In this document: piece by piece, positions 43,300 through 54,319 of the stretch
How the letters are laid out: the number at the start of each line of letters is the position of its first letter
Position numbering within the stretch: the first letter of the stretch is position 1
Source of the DNA: Heloderma charlesbogerti
Taxonomy: Eukaryota > Chordata > Lepidosauria > Squamata > Helodermatidae
DNA: 64,000 nt
Direction: 5' to 3'
Assembly (NCBI GenBank): GCA_026122225.1
Contig: JANEZZ010002205.1
Location: 744,001-808,000 of the forward strand
Program-made: the position numbers and the translations under genes
The notes under the pieces: generated by a model
What the model was told of the DNA's origin: nothing
What the model saw: only the letters and a program-made list of their open reading frames with translations
Databases searched by the model: none

Positions 43300-43490
43300 A
43301 ACCATTTAGCTTTACAGCATTCCAAGCTTTGCATGTGGAAGGTCCAAGGGTCAACCCATGGCATGTCCAGGTAGGCCTGAGAAAGGCCTTTGCCCGATAT
43401 ACCCTGGAGAGCCACTGCCACTCACTGTAGGAGATAATACTGAGCTGGATGGATTGACTCAGTACAAGGCACCTTCCTAAGTTCATAAAC
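43300..43490 (+). mobile_element. tRNA-derived SINE, head degenerate
   Basis: GCTTTGCATGTGGAAGGTCC, GGTAGGCCTGAGAAAGGCC, CCTGGAGAGCCACTGCCA and the GTACAAGGCACCTTCCTAAG tail are present. The A-box region has decayed. Confidence 0.7.
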
Positions 43491-43514
43491 ATCACAATCT
43501 CTAAACCTCACAAA

Positions 43515-43910
43515 TAGGGATGTTGGAAAAATCTGCAATGGAGCCAAATAAGTTTGGATTTTCAGGAACCCAACCCACGGATTAAAAAGAAAGCAGACCA
43601 GTTTTCCCCCTGTCAGGTGGGTTCCATAGACTTTCGGATCGGTTTTCTAACTTTCCCAAATTTTGCGCAAATTTCATCATAGAAAAATACACTTGTTTTT
43701 AAAGCCCCAAAATGCACGTTTCCCCCATAGGCTAAAGCGTGAAAATGCACATTCGGGGGGAATTTGAACATTTTTACATGGACAAATTTGCACAAATTTG
43801 GAAACACCCCCTCCCCCAATTTCCATCCATGGGTGGACAATGGAACAAAAGGTGCCTGACAACCCATGAAACATAGATGGAACAGATTTTACACAATCCA
43901 TACATCCCTA
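43515..43910 (-). mobile_element. hAT-N2, copy B (396 bp) with perfect 8-bp target duplication
   Basis: TAGGGATGTTGG and TACATCCCTA ends are flanked on both sides by CTCACAAA (43507-43514 and 43911-43918). Internal order is the reverse of copy A. No coding capacity. Confidence 0.9.
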
Positions 43911-44324
43911 CTCACAAAGCATGTGCTTTACCACTGAACTACAGTTCTATTCCATGATCCAGCCTCCTTCTTTTTTTAAAAAGGATAATTCTAGTCGGGA
44001 CAGATGAGCATTTGCAAAAGGGATATTTGGCACCCTTCTTGCAAGCAAGATGTGATAAAGGCTGACAATCCTCAAGGAGAGGAAAGGAGGGCAGAGAACC
44101 TTTTGATGTTAGGAGTTTAACAGTAAGTGGCCTCCTAATGACACCTTTTAGAAAGCCTGGTAAACACAGTTGGGCCAGAGGCAAATCTGTGAACGTTAAG
44201 ATAATGGAAATTGGAAAGCAAACTCCAGGAGGTGTCAACACAGAATGGAAAGATACAGAGCTGCATTTCGAGAAGGACAGAGGAGTTCCTTCCATTGGAT
44301 TCTTAATCTCAGAGGGGAGAATGG

Positions 44325-44325
44325 G

Positions 44326-44392
<67 letters not shown>
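44325..44392. repeat. (TG)n(AG)n microsatellite
   Basis: About ten TG units followed by about 23 AG units. Confidence 0.95.
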
Positions 44393-44395
<3 letters not shown>

Positions 44396-44504
44396 AGGGC
44401 AGATTCAACACTGTAAAAGGTTCACGCCAACGGAGCAAACGTCGTATAGTAACTAACAGTACAATCTGACTACGCCTGTCAGCCAGAAGCAAATCCTATC
44501 ACCG

Positions 44505-44655
44505 TTTCCCCAACCTGATGTTCTATTCCAGAACTGCAAAGCCCACCTCGATGTGTTGAACTACAACTCCCATCACCCCATCCAGCATGGCCCATAGTCA
44601 AGGATAATGGGAGTTGCAGTCCAAAACTTCTGGAGGGCACCAGGTTGGGGAATGC
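44505..44655. mobile_element. Palindromic MITE remnant
   Basis: The left arm has TCCCCAACCTGATG and GTTGAACTACAACTCCCATC. The right arm has TAATGGGAGTTGCAGTCC and GGGCACCAGGTTGGGGA. This is the same foldback family as 13170 and 54927. Confidence 0.7.
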
Positions 44656-45883
44656 TATCTCATAACGTTCAATGAGACTTACTCCCAGGTAAATTTGTAC
44701 AGCAGGTGTGCAGAAACCCACCTCTGTTGCATGCAGACCCCAAGAGCTACTCTGAAACAGAATTGGGGCCCTGGGCTAAAAGAGGTCCTGATGTATAGGG
44801 TTACAGCCCGAGAGAATGAGCCCATTTCAGCTTGCGCCTTTTCAGTTCGTTCTCCCACCTGCAAACTTGGAGATAACAGGTCTGGCCTACCGTATAGGCT
44901 TGTTGTATGGATTAATGAGACAATGCGTACTGAGCATGGGGTTAAGGCATTTGAGACAGGGTGACCAGGGAAGACCTTGTTTGGAGTGTCGGCATCCACA
45001 GGAATTTTCTAGTGGATGAGGAACAAAGCTGCATGGTGGTATGTCATGTATGTGGCTGTAATTCACGCATGTAGCAGGTAGCGCACGCTGCTACAAACAT
45101 GTACGTTTTTTTCTTGTGTGCATGCTTTGTTGCTCACAATCATGTTCCGTGACATTTAGAAGCCTACACAGAGGGGCAGAAAATCCCAGGAATTTGACAG
45201 CACTAATGCAGGAGAGAGCTATAGTCAGGTTTCACACAAGAGGCATAATAAATTCCAACAAAACCGAGCTTCTCGAGTGAGGGATATAAACAACAATGAA
45301 CCAGATGAACGCCTGCAGCACAGCAGCCTTAAGGACGTCATATCTTCTAGCATTGCCACCATTGACAACTTCATATGGCTTACCAGGGATTGCCATGTTC
45401 TAGAAATATTTCTTTCATCTTGGAAACATTGGTGAACACTCCGCGGAGAGCAGCAGTGGGTTCTGTGGGGACTGTCTTTTGTGGGGGATGAAGAAGTGCT
45501 TATGCTTGATCAGGATGTGGGCCTCTGAAGGAGCCTGGACTACTCACTTTACTTTTCACATGGTCATCACCACTTTTTACACTAGCTAGCATGTTCTGAC
45601 CTTTGCAGGATAGAATTTGGAACTGCATCAGTCTTCTTTTGGAACTGCACATTTTTTTCCCCCGCGAACACTGGGCATTGTATTTGGCTGCACTTTTTCA
45701 AAAAGCACTGACACTGGCAGAGGATAGGTCTGCCCTTTCTGGTAGATCTGGTGTCTGAGCAATGAGAAGGCCTGGGTATCAGGTGCCCTGAGACAGGTAG
45801 ACCTGGCCTCTGAGAAACCTGTATACCAGATTTTCTCACCTGTGACTCAAACCTTCACTTCTTTCTATGTCTCCCTTCACCCC
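44656..45883. other. DHRS3 intron 1, unassigned
   Basis: No recognisable exon, repeat end or tract was seen. Confidence 0.45.
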
Positions 45884-46300
45884 TGTAATGACCCCTGGGC
45901 GTGGCTAATATGGCAGGGTAGGCTTACCTGCTCAGCTTGCAGCCCACCCCTAGGCTTTGCTCTCCAGGCAACGACGAGAGGCTTAGGTCCCTTCAGAACA
46001 GGGTTCTTTATTACTCCAATACATAAGGAAATGCTAACTTCTGGGGACCTGAGTGGCATATTGCCTCAGCTTCAAAGCAGGTTCTCTTAAAGCTATATAC
46101 ACATACATCAAACCCCTCCTGCAGCCCTTAATCAATTGCCCTGCTGCTACCATCAACTTCATAACCTTCTCCCCTCTCCCGCCCCGCATTCCCCTCAAAA
46201 ATCCCAGCAAACCAGGACACGAAGTAACAACACTGGACTGGACTACACTGCAGGGCTGCCATACGCGACTCTAATTCTCCCTCAGCAAAATGTTATGCAC
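45884..46300 (-). mobile_element. Possible solo LTR, antisense
   Basis: On the - strand a TATA-like TGTGTATATAGC (near 46090) is followed about 85 bp later by AATAAAG (near 46009) and then GGGCTGCAAGCTGAG and GGGGTCATTACA, which is LTR-like order. Neither ends nor target duplication could be fixed. Confidence 0.35.
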
Positions 46301-47379
46301 AAAACAGCCCAGTTTTGCAAGGCTGGTGTAACCCGCCATTTCTCAGCCACAGCCCTTCCTCCAGCAATGTGGGTATTGTAATTGCAGACTTCATCTGCAT
46401 GCATTGGCCAGGTAATTTTTACAGTGTTTACAGACTTGGGCAGGGGATAGCGGATCATTTGTAAAAAAAAAAAAAAAGCAAGAAAAGAAAAAAGACCTGA
46501 GCTTGAGAGATCATGACCTCCTGTCTTTGCTGTTACCTGTTGTGGTTCGGTAGACGCACTACTGCTTACCCAGCCACAGCTACTTTGAAGTCCCAAATCT
46601 CCAAACTGCTTTTTTATGGGGCAGCAATCTCTTCCCACCAGGGCAGAGAGCCCCCACTCCCCATAGCTTAAAATGAACCAGGAAGTTTCTTCTCCAGATA
46701 GCGCACGTGTCAAGCATTGCTGTGACTTCATTCATTGGCTAAACACTCCGAGAGGCAGGAGCAGAGCAGTTTCTCACAAAAGAAATAGGCAGAATAGTGT
46801 CTGCACATGTTGACTGGGTTTGCACAACACAATGAGCGATGGTGGGCTGTGAGCTTTGTTGCCGTCAGCGTGTCTTACAATGACATGATAAGACGGAGCC
46901 TGGATGATTCAGCAGGGTTTATTAACCATGCATAAGCCACCCTGAAAACCCATGGCTTGTAGTGGGGTGGTTGAAGGTGACTTGTTCTCAGGGTGGCTTG
47001 TGCCGTCGGAACCCAGGAGCGTGGTTTGTCCCAAGCGGCTACAGAGCTGCCTGGCTAGAGAGGCGAAAAAGCCTCACGATCTTGCCAGGGCCACCTCCCT
47101 CCTCCCTCGCCAGTGATGTCTGCCTCTCCACCAATGCTGAAATGGCACTTTGGAAGGATAATAACTGGGTTGCCACCTTTTAAACATGATAGATGATAGA
47201 TCGATAGATCAATAGATCTATAGATCTATTTGGTGCTTTGGAAGTACACAAATGGGTTCTTAATTTTTTATTATTCTTTTATTCTTAACTTTTATTTTCT
47301 TATTATAATTTATTATCATCATTATTATTTCCCGGCCTTTCACAAGCCTGCAGATTCGCCGGCCAGCCTTGTGTAGTCT
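46301..47379. other. DHRS3 intron 1, unassigned
   Basis: Contains an A homopolymer near 46461-46475 and a short GATAGAT-rich tract at 47188-47228. 46790-47010 looks like decayed transposon sequence. Confidence 0.45.
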
Positions 47380-47990
47380 CACCTTGTCAGTTTCCTTGTA
47401 TGTTACAGCTGTCAAGTGAAGTGCTGAAGCAGAGTAGGTAATATACTAGGAAATTAACAAGGCGAGGCTGCACAGACGCTCCCCTACACACTTGTGAAGG
47501 GCTGGGGGGAAAATTATACTAAGAGGAACTACGGGCCCATTTGCGCAATTCAGAAGCACCGAAAAAGAAAAGAAAAAAAACAGCGAGTGAGGTAATTGCT
47601 CCGAAAAGGCGCACCAAAGTGTGTGTGGGGGGCAATAACTCCCATTTGTCAATGTTATCCTCTCGCTATTACACCTTGAGCTGACACTTATCGGTGTTCT
47701 CCCCCCCCCCCCCGCCAACACTTCCCTGATGAAGTTGGCGAATAGGAGTTATTGGCTCCCCCCTCCTCCAGCCCCATCATGTCTCCTTTTTGGAGCAATT
47801 ACTGCTGGGGTTACTGTGCTTCAGTGGATTTCAGCAAATTTCTCTCAGCCTTAAAAAACAAACAAACAAAACTTAGATTGGTGCAAATCTCTCTGAAGGT
47901 GGGGGAAAAGAAGGTGGCTGAAGGGGACGGGTGGGTGTAATTACTGCTGGTGTGGGTGCACTGCTTGTTCCTCCCCGGCCAGCCACCTTC
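47380..47990. promoter_or_regulatory. Possible conserved intronic element containing a ~210-bp imperfect palindrome
   Basis: 47592-47802 folds back. GTAATTGCTCC (47592) is matched by GGAGCAATTAC near 47792-47802, with the pairing extended by an AAAAGG/CCTTTT segment. CAATAACTCC (47633) is matched by GGAGTTATTG (47745). AATTACTGCTGG recurs at 47797 and 47939. There are several homeodomain-core AATTA sites. It may be an old MITE or a constrained enhancer; sequence alone cannot decide. Confidence 0.35.
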
Positions 47991-48000
47991 TAAGGGTTCT

Positions 48001-48260
48001 TTTAAATATATATAAAATATATATTTATATATATTTTAAATATATATATATATTTAAATATATATATATATATGATATTATCCATTTAGTTGTGTCTGAC
48101 TTTTGGCGATTCTATGGATCATCTCTCTCCACGTATCCCGATCTTGTACTATTTCTTTGAGCTGTTCCATGCTCTGGTTGGTATCAATTTTGATGGTATC
48201 TAGCCATCTTGTTCTTTGGTGGCCAGGTTTCCTTTTGCCGCTAACCAGTCCTAGCATATA
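48001..48260 (-). mobile_element. RTE-type LINE 3' fragment with (TA)n tail
   Basis: The - strand of 48078-48250 encodes RTRWLDTIKIDTNQSMEQLK, DRDTWREMIHRIAKSQTQLN, the C terminus of an RTE-like ORF2. It is followed downstream by an AT-only tract (48001-48075), consistent with RTE elements ending in simple repeats. A (CATA)n tract lies on its other side at 48256-48280. Confidence 0.7.
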
Positions 48261-48280
48261 TACATACATACATACATACC

Positions 48281-49893
48281 TACGGGAAATTTGCACAAAT
48301 TTAAAGATTTGGAACAGGGGGCTGAGGGTACTGACAGGGGATGGGGGAGAAGGGCAGTGGCAGGTAGCACTGGAGGGAAGTGACAAAGAAGAAGCCGGGG
48401 AAAGCCGAAAGTGGAGGATGAAATCAACCAGGACATTAACAATACGGGGATATGGCTCTGCTGGGCTAAACACAGCAGAAATTTGCATAAATCTCATGGC
48501 ACGGCAGTAAAACGGAGCACCTTCTGTCAACCCCCAACTCCACCCCTTGTCAGTGTTCTCCACCTCAGCAGTTCCCTTGCTAGTGATCACCTTTCTGTTT
48601 AAAGGCTGCTTCAAGTTACACTTTGTGCTTGAAACCAAATGTCAGTGTCCTCGTAAATGTCATCCTGCCTTCTGTCCTAGCACTAGGCATTTGCCACTGC
48701 GCATTTGCGCAGGATTGAAAATTAAAAAAAAAAACAACTTCTGAATATGTTCAGGACGCTCTCTGGTGTCCTTTCTCCATGATGCCTAGAAAAAAATATC
48801 CTGAGGCTGAGAAGGGATGAGACAGAACGGCAGCAGTAGGCTTTCTCCATTGCTAGTGGTCAGATTTATAAGAGCAGTGAGCAGGAATGCAAAAATTATA
48901 CAAACATCATGGCAGAGCTGTAGAACAGAGGCAACATTTGCACAAATTTCATGGCAGGGAAAATAAAATCTTGAAAGTGTGTGAACGCCTTCTCACAGGT
49001 GCTCTTGCTTCAGTATCATGGAAATGCTAAAGTGGAGGACACTGACAAGAAGGGGGATAAGGGGAAGGTTGGCTAAGTAGTGGACAGGTGGTCTTTCGCT
49101 CTTGCGGAAGAGTGGAAGAGCCCGGAAAAAAGAGCTTACAAATGTTCCCATATTCACAAGGGTTCAGAAAATTATTTCCTTTTTGGGATGTGATGCGGGA
49201 GGGGGAGGAGTTTGCTTTGTCAGGTGACAGCCCCCACGGACCAATTGCAGAAAGGGTGCTGACATAGGGAACGAGGAAACAAGGATTTTTGCTGCAAAGG
49301 CCTCTGGAATGCATGCCAGCAGCTGTGGACTGGAGAAGTGAGAGGGACTGAGGGAGAAACAAGTCACAGGAAGCCTCTGACCGGGCAATCATCTGTCGGA
49401 GTAACAGACAAGCCACCCATGAGGGTGGCTTAGCATGATGTGCAAACATCGCCCTATCTCTTGTATTGGGTGGTTCTACAAGGGCTAGAGAGTTCCTTTA
49501 AAAAATGGAAGCTAGGAATCTGGAGATTATAGCTCATTGGAGAGGGAGGGCAACTTCCCCCTCCCCCGCAGATACCCACGATCTGCAGCTTCCAGGAACT
49601 TTGAAGAAGGATGTATTCCCAGTTCTCTGACCCATTTCATGGGCCCCAAACCCACCCGTGTCTTCCTTGCTGGCATGAAGGAATTTTAAGACCCCTCCTG
49701 CCACTTCAAACTTACATTCCATGTTCTCTTAGGGCAGATACTATTCTCTTTCCCCCATTCACAGATTTCCAAGTTTGGATTCCACAGAAATGGCCATTTG
49801 AACCATTGGCACCAGAGCCACAAAGTATGGAAAGCAACTGAGATTAGCTGGATGTTCAACCTCAGCTCGTTGCTGCTGCTTTTTATTTTATGT
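48281..49893. other. DHRS3 intron 1, unassigned
   Basis: Short AAATTTGCACAAAT phrases near 48290 and 48935 hint at decayed hAT-N2 relatives. No exon was recognised. Confidence 0.45.
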
Positions 49894-50750
49894 TTCTACT
49901 CCCTGTGGCTGCAGAACAGAGGGCCAAAAGTAGATAGATCTGTTCTCACTGTGGCTGCAGAACAGAGGGCCAAAAGTAGATGGTTATTGCCTGTTCTCCC
50001 TGTGGCTGCAGGACAGAGGGCCAAAAGTAGATGGTTATTGCCTGTTCTCCCTGTGGCTGCAGAACAGAGGGCCAAAAGTAGATGGTTATTGCCTGTTCTC
50101 CCTGTGGCTGCAGAACAGAGGGCCAAAAGTAGATGGTTATTGCCTGTTCTCCCTGTGGCTGCAGAACAGAGGGCCAAAAGTAGATGGTTATTGCCTGTTC
50201 TCCCTGTGGCTGCAGAACAGGGCCAAAAGTAGATGGTTATTGCCTGTTCTCCCTGTGGCTGCAGAACAGAGGGCCAAAAGTAGATGGTTATTGCCTGTTC
50301 TCCCTGTGGCTGCAGAACAGAGGGCCAAAAGTAGATGGTTATTGCCTGTTCTCCCTGTGGCTGCAGAACAGAGGGCCAAAAGTAGATGGTTATTGCCTGT
50401 TCTCCCTGTGGCTGCAGAACAGAGGGCCAAAAGTAGATGGTTATTGCCTGTTCTCCCTGTGGCTGCAGAACAGAGGGCCAAAAGTAGATGGTTATTGCCT
50501 GTTCTCCCTGTGGCTGCAGAACAGAGGGCCAAAAGTAGATGGTTATTGCCTGTTCTCCCTGTGGCTGCAGAACAGAGGGCCAAAAGTAGATGGTTATTGC
50601 CTGTTCTCCCTGTGGCTGCAGAACAGGGCCAAAAGTAGATGGTTATTGCCTGTTCTCCCTGTGGCTGCAGAACAGAGGGCCAAAAGTAGATGGTTATTGC
50701 CTGTTCTCCCTGTGGCTGCAGAACAGGGCCAAAAGTAGATGGCTATTGCC
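49894..50750. repeat. 51-bp minisatellite, 17 units
   Basis: GTGGCTGCAG recurs 17 times from 49903 to 50710. The usual unit is 51 bp; the first unit and units 7 and 15 are 48 bp, the latter two through loss of one GAG-type triplet (AACAGGGCC for AACAGAGGGCC), also seen in unit 17. Copies are nearly identical, so the array is probably polymorphic. Long ORFs on both strands exist only because the period is a multiple of three. Confidence 0.95.
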
Positions 50751-51165
50751 TGGCAAAATCTCAGCAATGGTGTCTGGATGTATGAGCGGATATATCCTCC
50801 CAGAGGAAAGAGAAAGGGACTTATAAACAAGTGCCTTGTATAGCTCCTTGACATCCTCCATAGATGCCTTGAAATAGTATAGCCAAATATATGCAGATTT
50901 CCTCAGTCTTTCCAGCTCCAAAAGGCTATTAAAAAAAAAAGCCCAGCATTTCTCCCCCACACAAAAATATTTAGACATCCTAAAGAGAACTTGCACCCAT
51001 ATGCTCCGAATCATCCCAATTTACCGAGGACAATCCTTATTCACACCTGGTCCTGGGGAATTATTGCCCCCTTTTTGCCTTGGGGGGATGGCTTGTTAAA
51101 ATTTGAGTGATGAGAATTCTTGGAGTTGTCACTCTTCAGGGATTCATTCTTTCCTGAGCAGCTCT
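50751..51165. other. Intron 1 sequence after the minisatellite, unassigned
   Basis: No recognisable gene or element. Confidence 0.45.
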
Positions 51166-51310
51166 AGAGCAACTTTCCCCAACGTGGTGCTCTCTAGATG
51201 TATGTATGTATGTATTTTTTCATTTCATTTCTATACCACCCAATAGCCAAAGCTCTCTAGATGCGTTGGGCTACAACTTCCATCATCCCCAGCCAGCATG
51301 GTTAATAGCT
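51166..51310. mobile_element. Palindromic MITE interrupted by an L2-like tail
   Basis: MITE arm CAACTTTCCCCAACGTGGTG is followed by GCTCTCTAGATG. An antisense L2 tail (TTTCTATACCACCCAATAGC) is inserted at 51199-51250. GCTCTCTAGATG then recurs and MITE sequence resumes with GTTGGGCTACAACTTCC. Confidence 0.65.
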
Positions 51311-52769
51311 GCTTGATTATTTCCCCCATTCCTCTCTGCTGCCACAAATAGTAAAACTCGAAAGCCTTGTTATCACCTCATTCAGTCGCCAGCACAAATT
51401 ACTCCGGTTACTCCAGGGGATGATGCCACCAAACCTGATTGGAAAAAGTCTAGGAACTGCACACCTCCATGTTCCCCCTCCACTACACCACACCCAGAAC
51501 TGCGCAGCTTCAGCAAGGCTGCTGCATTATGCGCCTTCAGAACATCTGCTGGAGACCAATGGCTTTATGTATAGCTCCCCCACATCAACATGTAAGCAGT
51601 CATGCCCCATCCACAACGCATGCCATAAGTACCACCCAGCGGGTGTTGGTGGAGCCATAGCCACAGCTGCTGGCTCTGCCCTGCCCCCATGAACCCCTAA
51701 TTGCCCCTTATTGCCCCTTCTTGAATCTGGCCTGTTTCCTACCATACTTTTACAAGGACGGGTCTAGCCACACCTGTGTGGCTGGTGCTGCATTGTGAAA
51801 AACGCCCAGCTTTATGGGCTTTTGGAAGTTGACCAAGTGGGTCACTATTAAACCAGTGGCGTAACCACCCTCAAGGGAAAGAAGGAGGTGGCAAAGAAAC
51901 TGGCCAGAGGAGAACTTGCGCATGGAATTCAGAACAAGGCATCACTGCAGACTTCTGACTTGAGTGCCCGGTGCTGCAGAAACACGGAGTTCACAGAAAG
52001 AAAAAGAAAATGTTGTGGCTGCTAGTCAAACTCTCTGGTCCCTTCCCAGTCCTCCTTCTGTGTGAGAGATAAACAACAATTGTCGTGATGTCATGGGTGG
52101 GGGGGCTGGCTGACCGGCCGCTGAACCCTGAGCCACAAAAGAGGCGAGAGGTGCCAATTCTCTCCACTCGCCCGCGTGAGCTCACACAGGAACACGCACA
52201 CACACAGGAACCGAGCAAGACAGCTTTGATGCCAGGCCTCCTGTACTGATGCAAACGTCCTCTCGGCCTCTGTAAACCAGACTTTCAGGTGTCAAATGTG
52301 TCAGAGAGGAGGAGAATTCGGTGAGAGGAGGAGTGTGCGTGTGCGCTTCTCACAAGGACTTGCCTTCCACTCCCACCCAGTCACGTCTACTGAACGTGCA
52401 TGGGCAGGATGAAGTGGCTGAGTTCCAGCAAGCAAGAGTGGAATGTATTACTTCAGACTACCAGTGCGCACTCATGCTTGTGTGTGTGTGTGTGTGTGTG
52501 TGTGGGGACATAAGTATAGCAATAAGCTGACTGAGAGCACACCCTCTTTTCCTGGTGTTCTGGTCTTCAACTTCCATCTCTCTCACCTGAAAGCTGGAAT
52601 ACTACAATCGCAGTACCAGCTTGTTTTGTTGAATGCGTGGAGAAGGCCAGCGTCAATGCCTACTAGTCCTGATGGCTCTATGTTAACTCCAGGATGCCTC
52701 TGTACACCATTTTCTGGGGAACATGGACCAGAGGGTGCTGTTGCCCTCCTGTCCTGCTTGTGGTTTCCC
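51311..52769. other. DHRS3 intron 1, unassigned
   Basis: Contains a (TG)n tract at 52481-52504. No exon or clear element end. Confidence 0.45.
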
Positions 52770-52920
52770 GTCGACAGCTGGTTGGCCGCTGTGTGAACAG
52801 AATGCTGGACTGGATGGACCTTGGTCTGATCCAGCAAGGCTGGTCTTGAGTTCTTAACAGAATGCTGGACTAGGTGGACCCTTGGTCTGATCCAGCATAG
52901 ATCTTCTTCTGTTCTTAAGG
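52770..52920 (+). repeat. Dispersed repeat end, locally duplicated
   Basis: GTGTGAACAGAATGCTGGAC/TGGACCTTGGTCTGATCCAG at 52790 is repeated as ACAGAATGCTGGACTAGGTG/GGACCCTTGGTCTGATCC at 52857. Same family as 40845-40915. Confidence 0.7.
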
Positions 52921-53739
52921 TTCCAGAGAATGGTGGCGTTCTCTGGAAGAGTTTTGCTCTCCAAGTCCTGGGCAAAAGGGCTGGACCGTCTACCTACCGC
53001 TCTCGTACAGATCCACCTACCCAAATCCAGATCGCGTCGTGATCTGGTCGTGCCATATGCAGACAGCAGCAATACCAAGCACATGGCTTGATTAATTTTC
53101 AACCCCTCTACGGAGCAATGGGAACAAGTTCTCGCACTGTGTAGCATAGGCATGCTGAGAAGTCCTGAGTTCAAATATTACCTTTGAATTCTGTAGGTGG
53201 CTTTAGGGGAAGCCACTATTTCACCCCACCTCTCTCTCACCCCCCCCCCCAGGGGGATACTGATTGTGGTCTAGTTTACAGGGATATTGTAACATTTAAT
53301 AGGTTAAAGCTGAAGCAGCCTGACAAGCTAAAATGTTATTATTCTTTAAAAAGGCAGGTTTGACATATCCCTCAGCTCTACCACACTTTAGACACGGAAA
53401 ATTAAACACACACGTACAAACACATTTTGCACATTCCTGTTCACAGACACACACACACACACTGTTGGCTGCACACCACATAAAAAATAATTTTAGCCCT
53501 CCAGGGACCACAGGTGGTCCCATGAGTTATAACACCAAACTTCAGCAAAGCGGATTAACACCAACAGAGCGTGTATGAGCAAGGGAGAGAGATTTTCTCA
53601 GCCTCTTTTTCTCGCGACTAGTCTGTCCTTCACGGGCTACGTGTTCTTTTCAAACAGCCCCAAATCAAACCCTCTCCCAGCAGATCTCTGGTTATAAATA
53701 CGCTGGGTAGTATTTTAGTTTTGCAGGAAGACAACGCCA
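52921..53739. other. DHRS3 intron 1, unassigned
   Basis: Contains a C-run near 53240 and an AC-rich tract at 53445-53461; otherwise featureless. Confidence 0.45.
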
Positions 53740-54260
53740 CGAGATGTACTCAAGGAGGGGGCAGGCTCAAAAGGGCAGCTACAGAGGACCCCAAGTTAAT
53801 TAGGTATAATTTATGGCCAAATCAAAAAGAAAAGAAAAGAAAAGAAAAAAGACAACACAGGCAATTTAAACTCCACCAAGGTAGCCTTCTATTGTCAAGT
53901 CTATTAATTAGAATCCATTTAATTCCTGCTGGGACAAAGGTCAAACCCCACGAGTTTGACCCTTTCCTGCTGGCGTCAGCGGCGTCAGCATTATCAAACG
54001 GTGGCTTCAGCAGGGCCTGGCTGTGTGTGACCATGTCCTGATCTTTGGTGCAGAAAAGGGGGCTGAGACAGCCCACTCAGGTCCCTCTGGGATAACTTCG
54101 GCTTTATCCCAAATGCTAATGGCCCACATTTGATCTCTCTTTGAGTCATCGCACAGAAAGCTGGTGTTCCTGAACTCCTGCGGCTTCTTAACCTCCCTAA
54201 GATCCAATGGAGCTTTTGCTTCTAAGACTAATGAACAGGAACGGGGGGGGGGGGGCAGAG
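53740..54260. promoter_or_regulatory. Possible conserved intronic regulatory block
   Basis: Repeat-free stretch with ATTAATTAG twins (53795 and 53904 area), an AAGGTCAAA/TTTGACCCTT inverted pair at 53937-53964 and GCGTCAGC twice near 53974. AGGTCA is a nuclear-receptor half-site, which is of interest because DHRS3 is retinoic-acid inducible. The spacing is not a canonical RARE, so function is speculative. Confidence 0.25.
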
Positions 54261-54319
54261 CAGTGATTTACAGCAGCCTCCCCGCTGTAATCCCAACAAA
54301 AATCACATACTCCGCACCT

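Noticed and set aside
45061..47120. Search for DHRS3 exon 1 in locally GC-richer stretches of intron 1
   Set aside because: No - strand frame here or up to 64000 gave the TGGGRGIG-type motif with the expected phase-0 donor.
48078..48638. 186-residue - strand ORF as a host gene
   Set aside because: Only its C-terminal third has recognisable sequence, which is the RTE LINE C terminus. The upstream part is not protein-like.
49798..50738. Long repetitive ORFs on both strands
   Set aside because: They are produced by the 51-bp minisatellite, whose period is a multiple of three and which has no stop codons in several frames. No domain, start context or splice structure supports a protein.
49894..50750. 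Resemblance to a CRISPR array
   Set aside because: Whole 51-bp units are repeated with no distinct spacers, and the genome is a vertebrate.
53937..53964. AGGTCA/TGACCC pair called as a retinoic acid response element
   Set aside because: The half-sites are inverted with a long spacer, not a DR1, DR2 or DR5, so I list it only as part of a weak candidate block.
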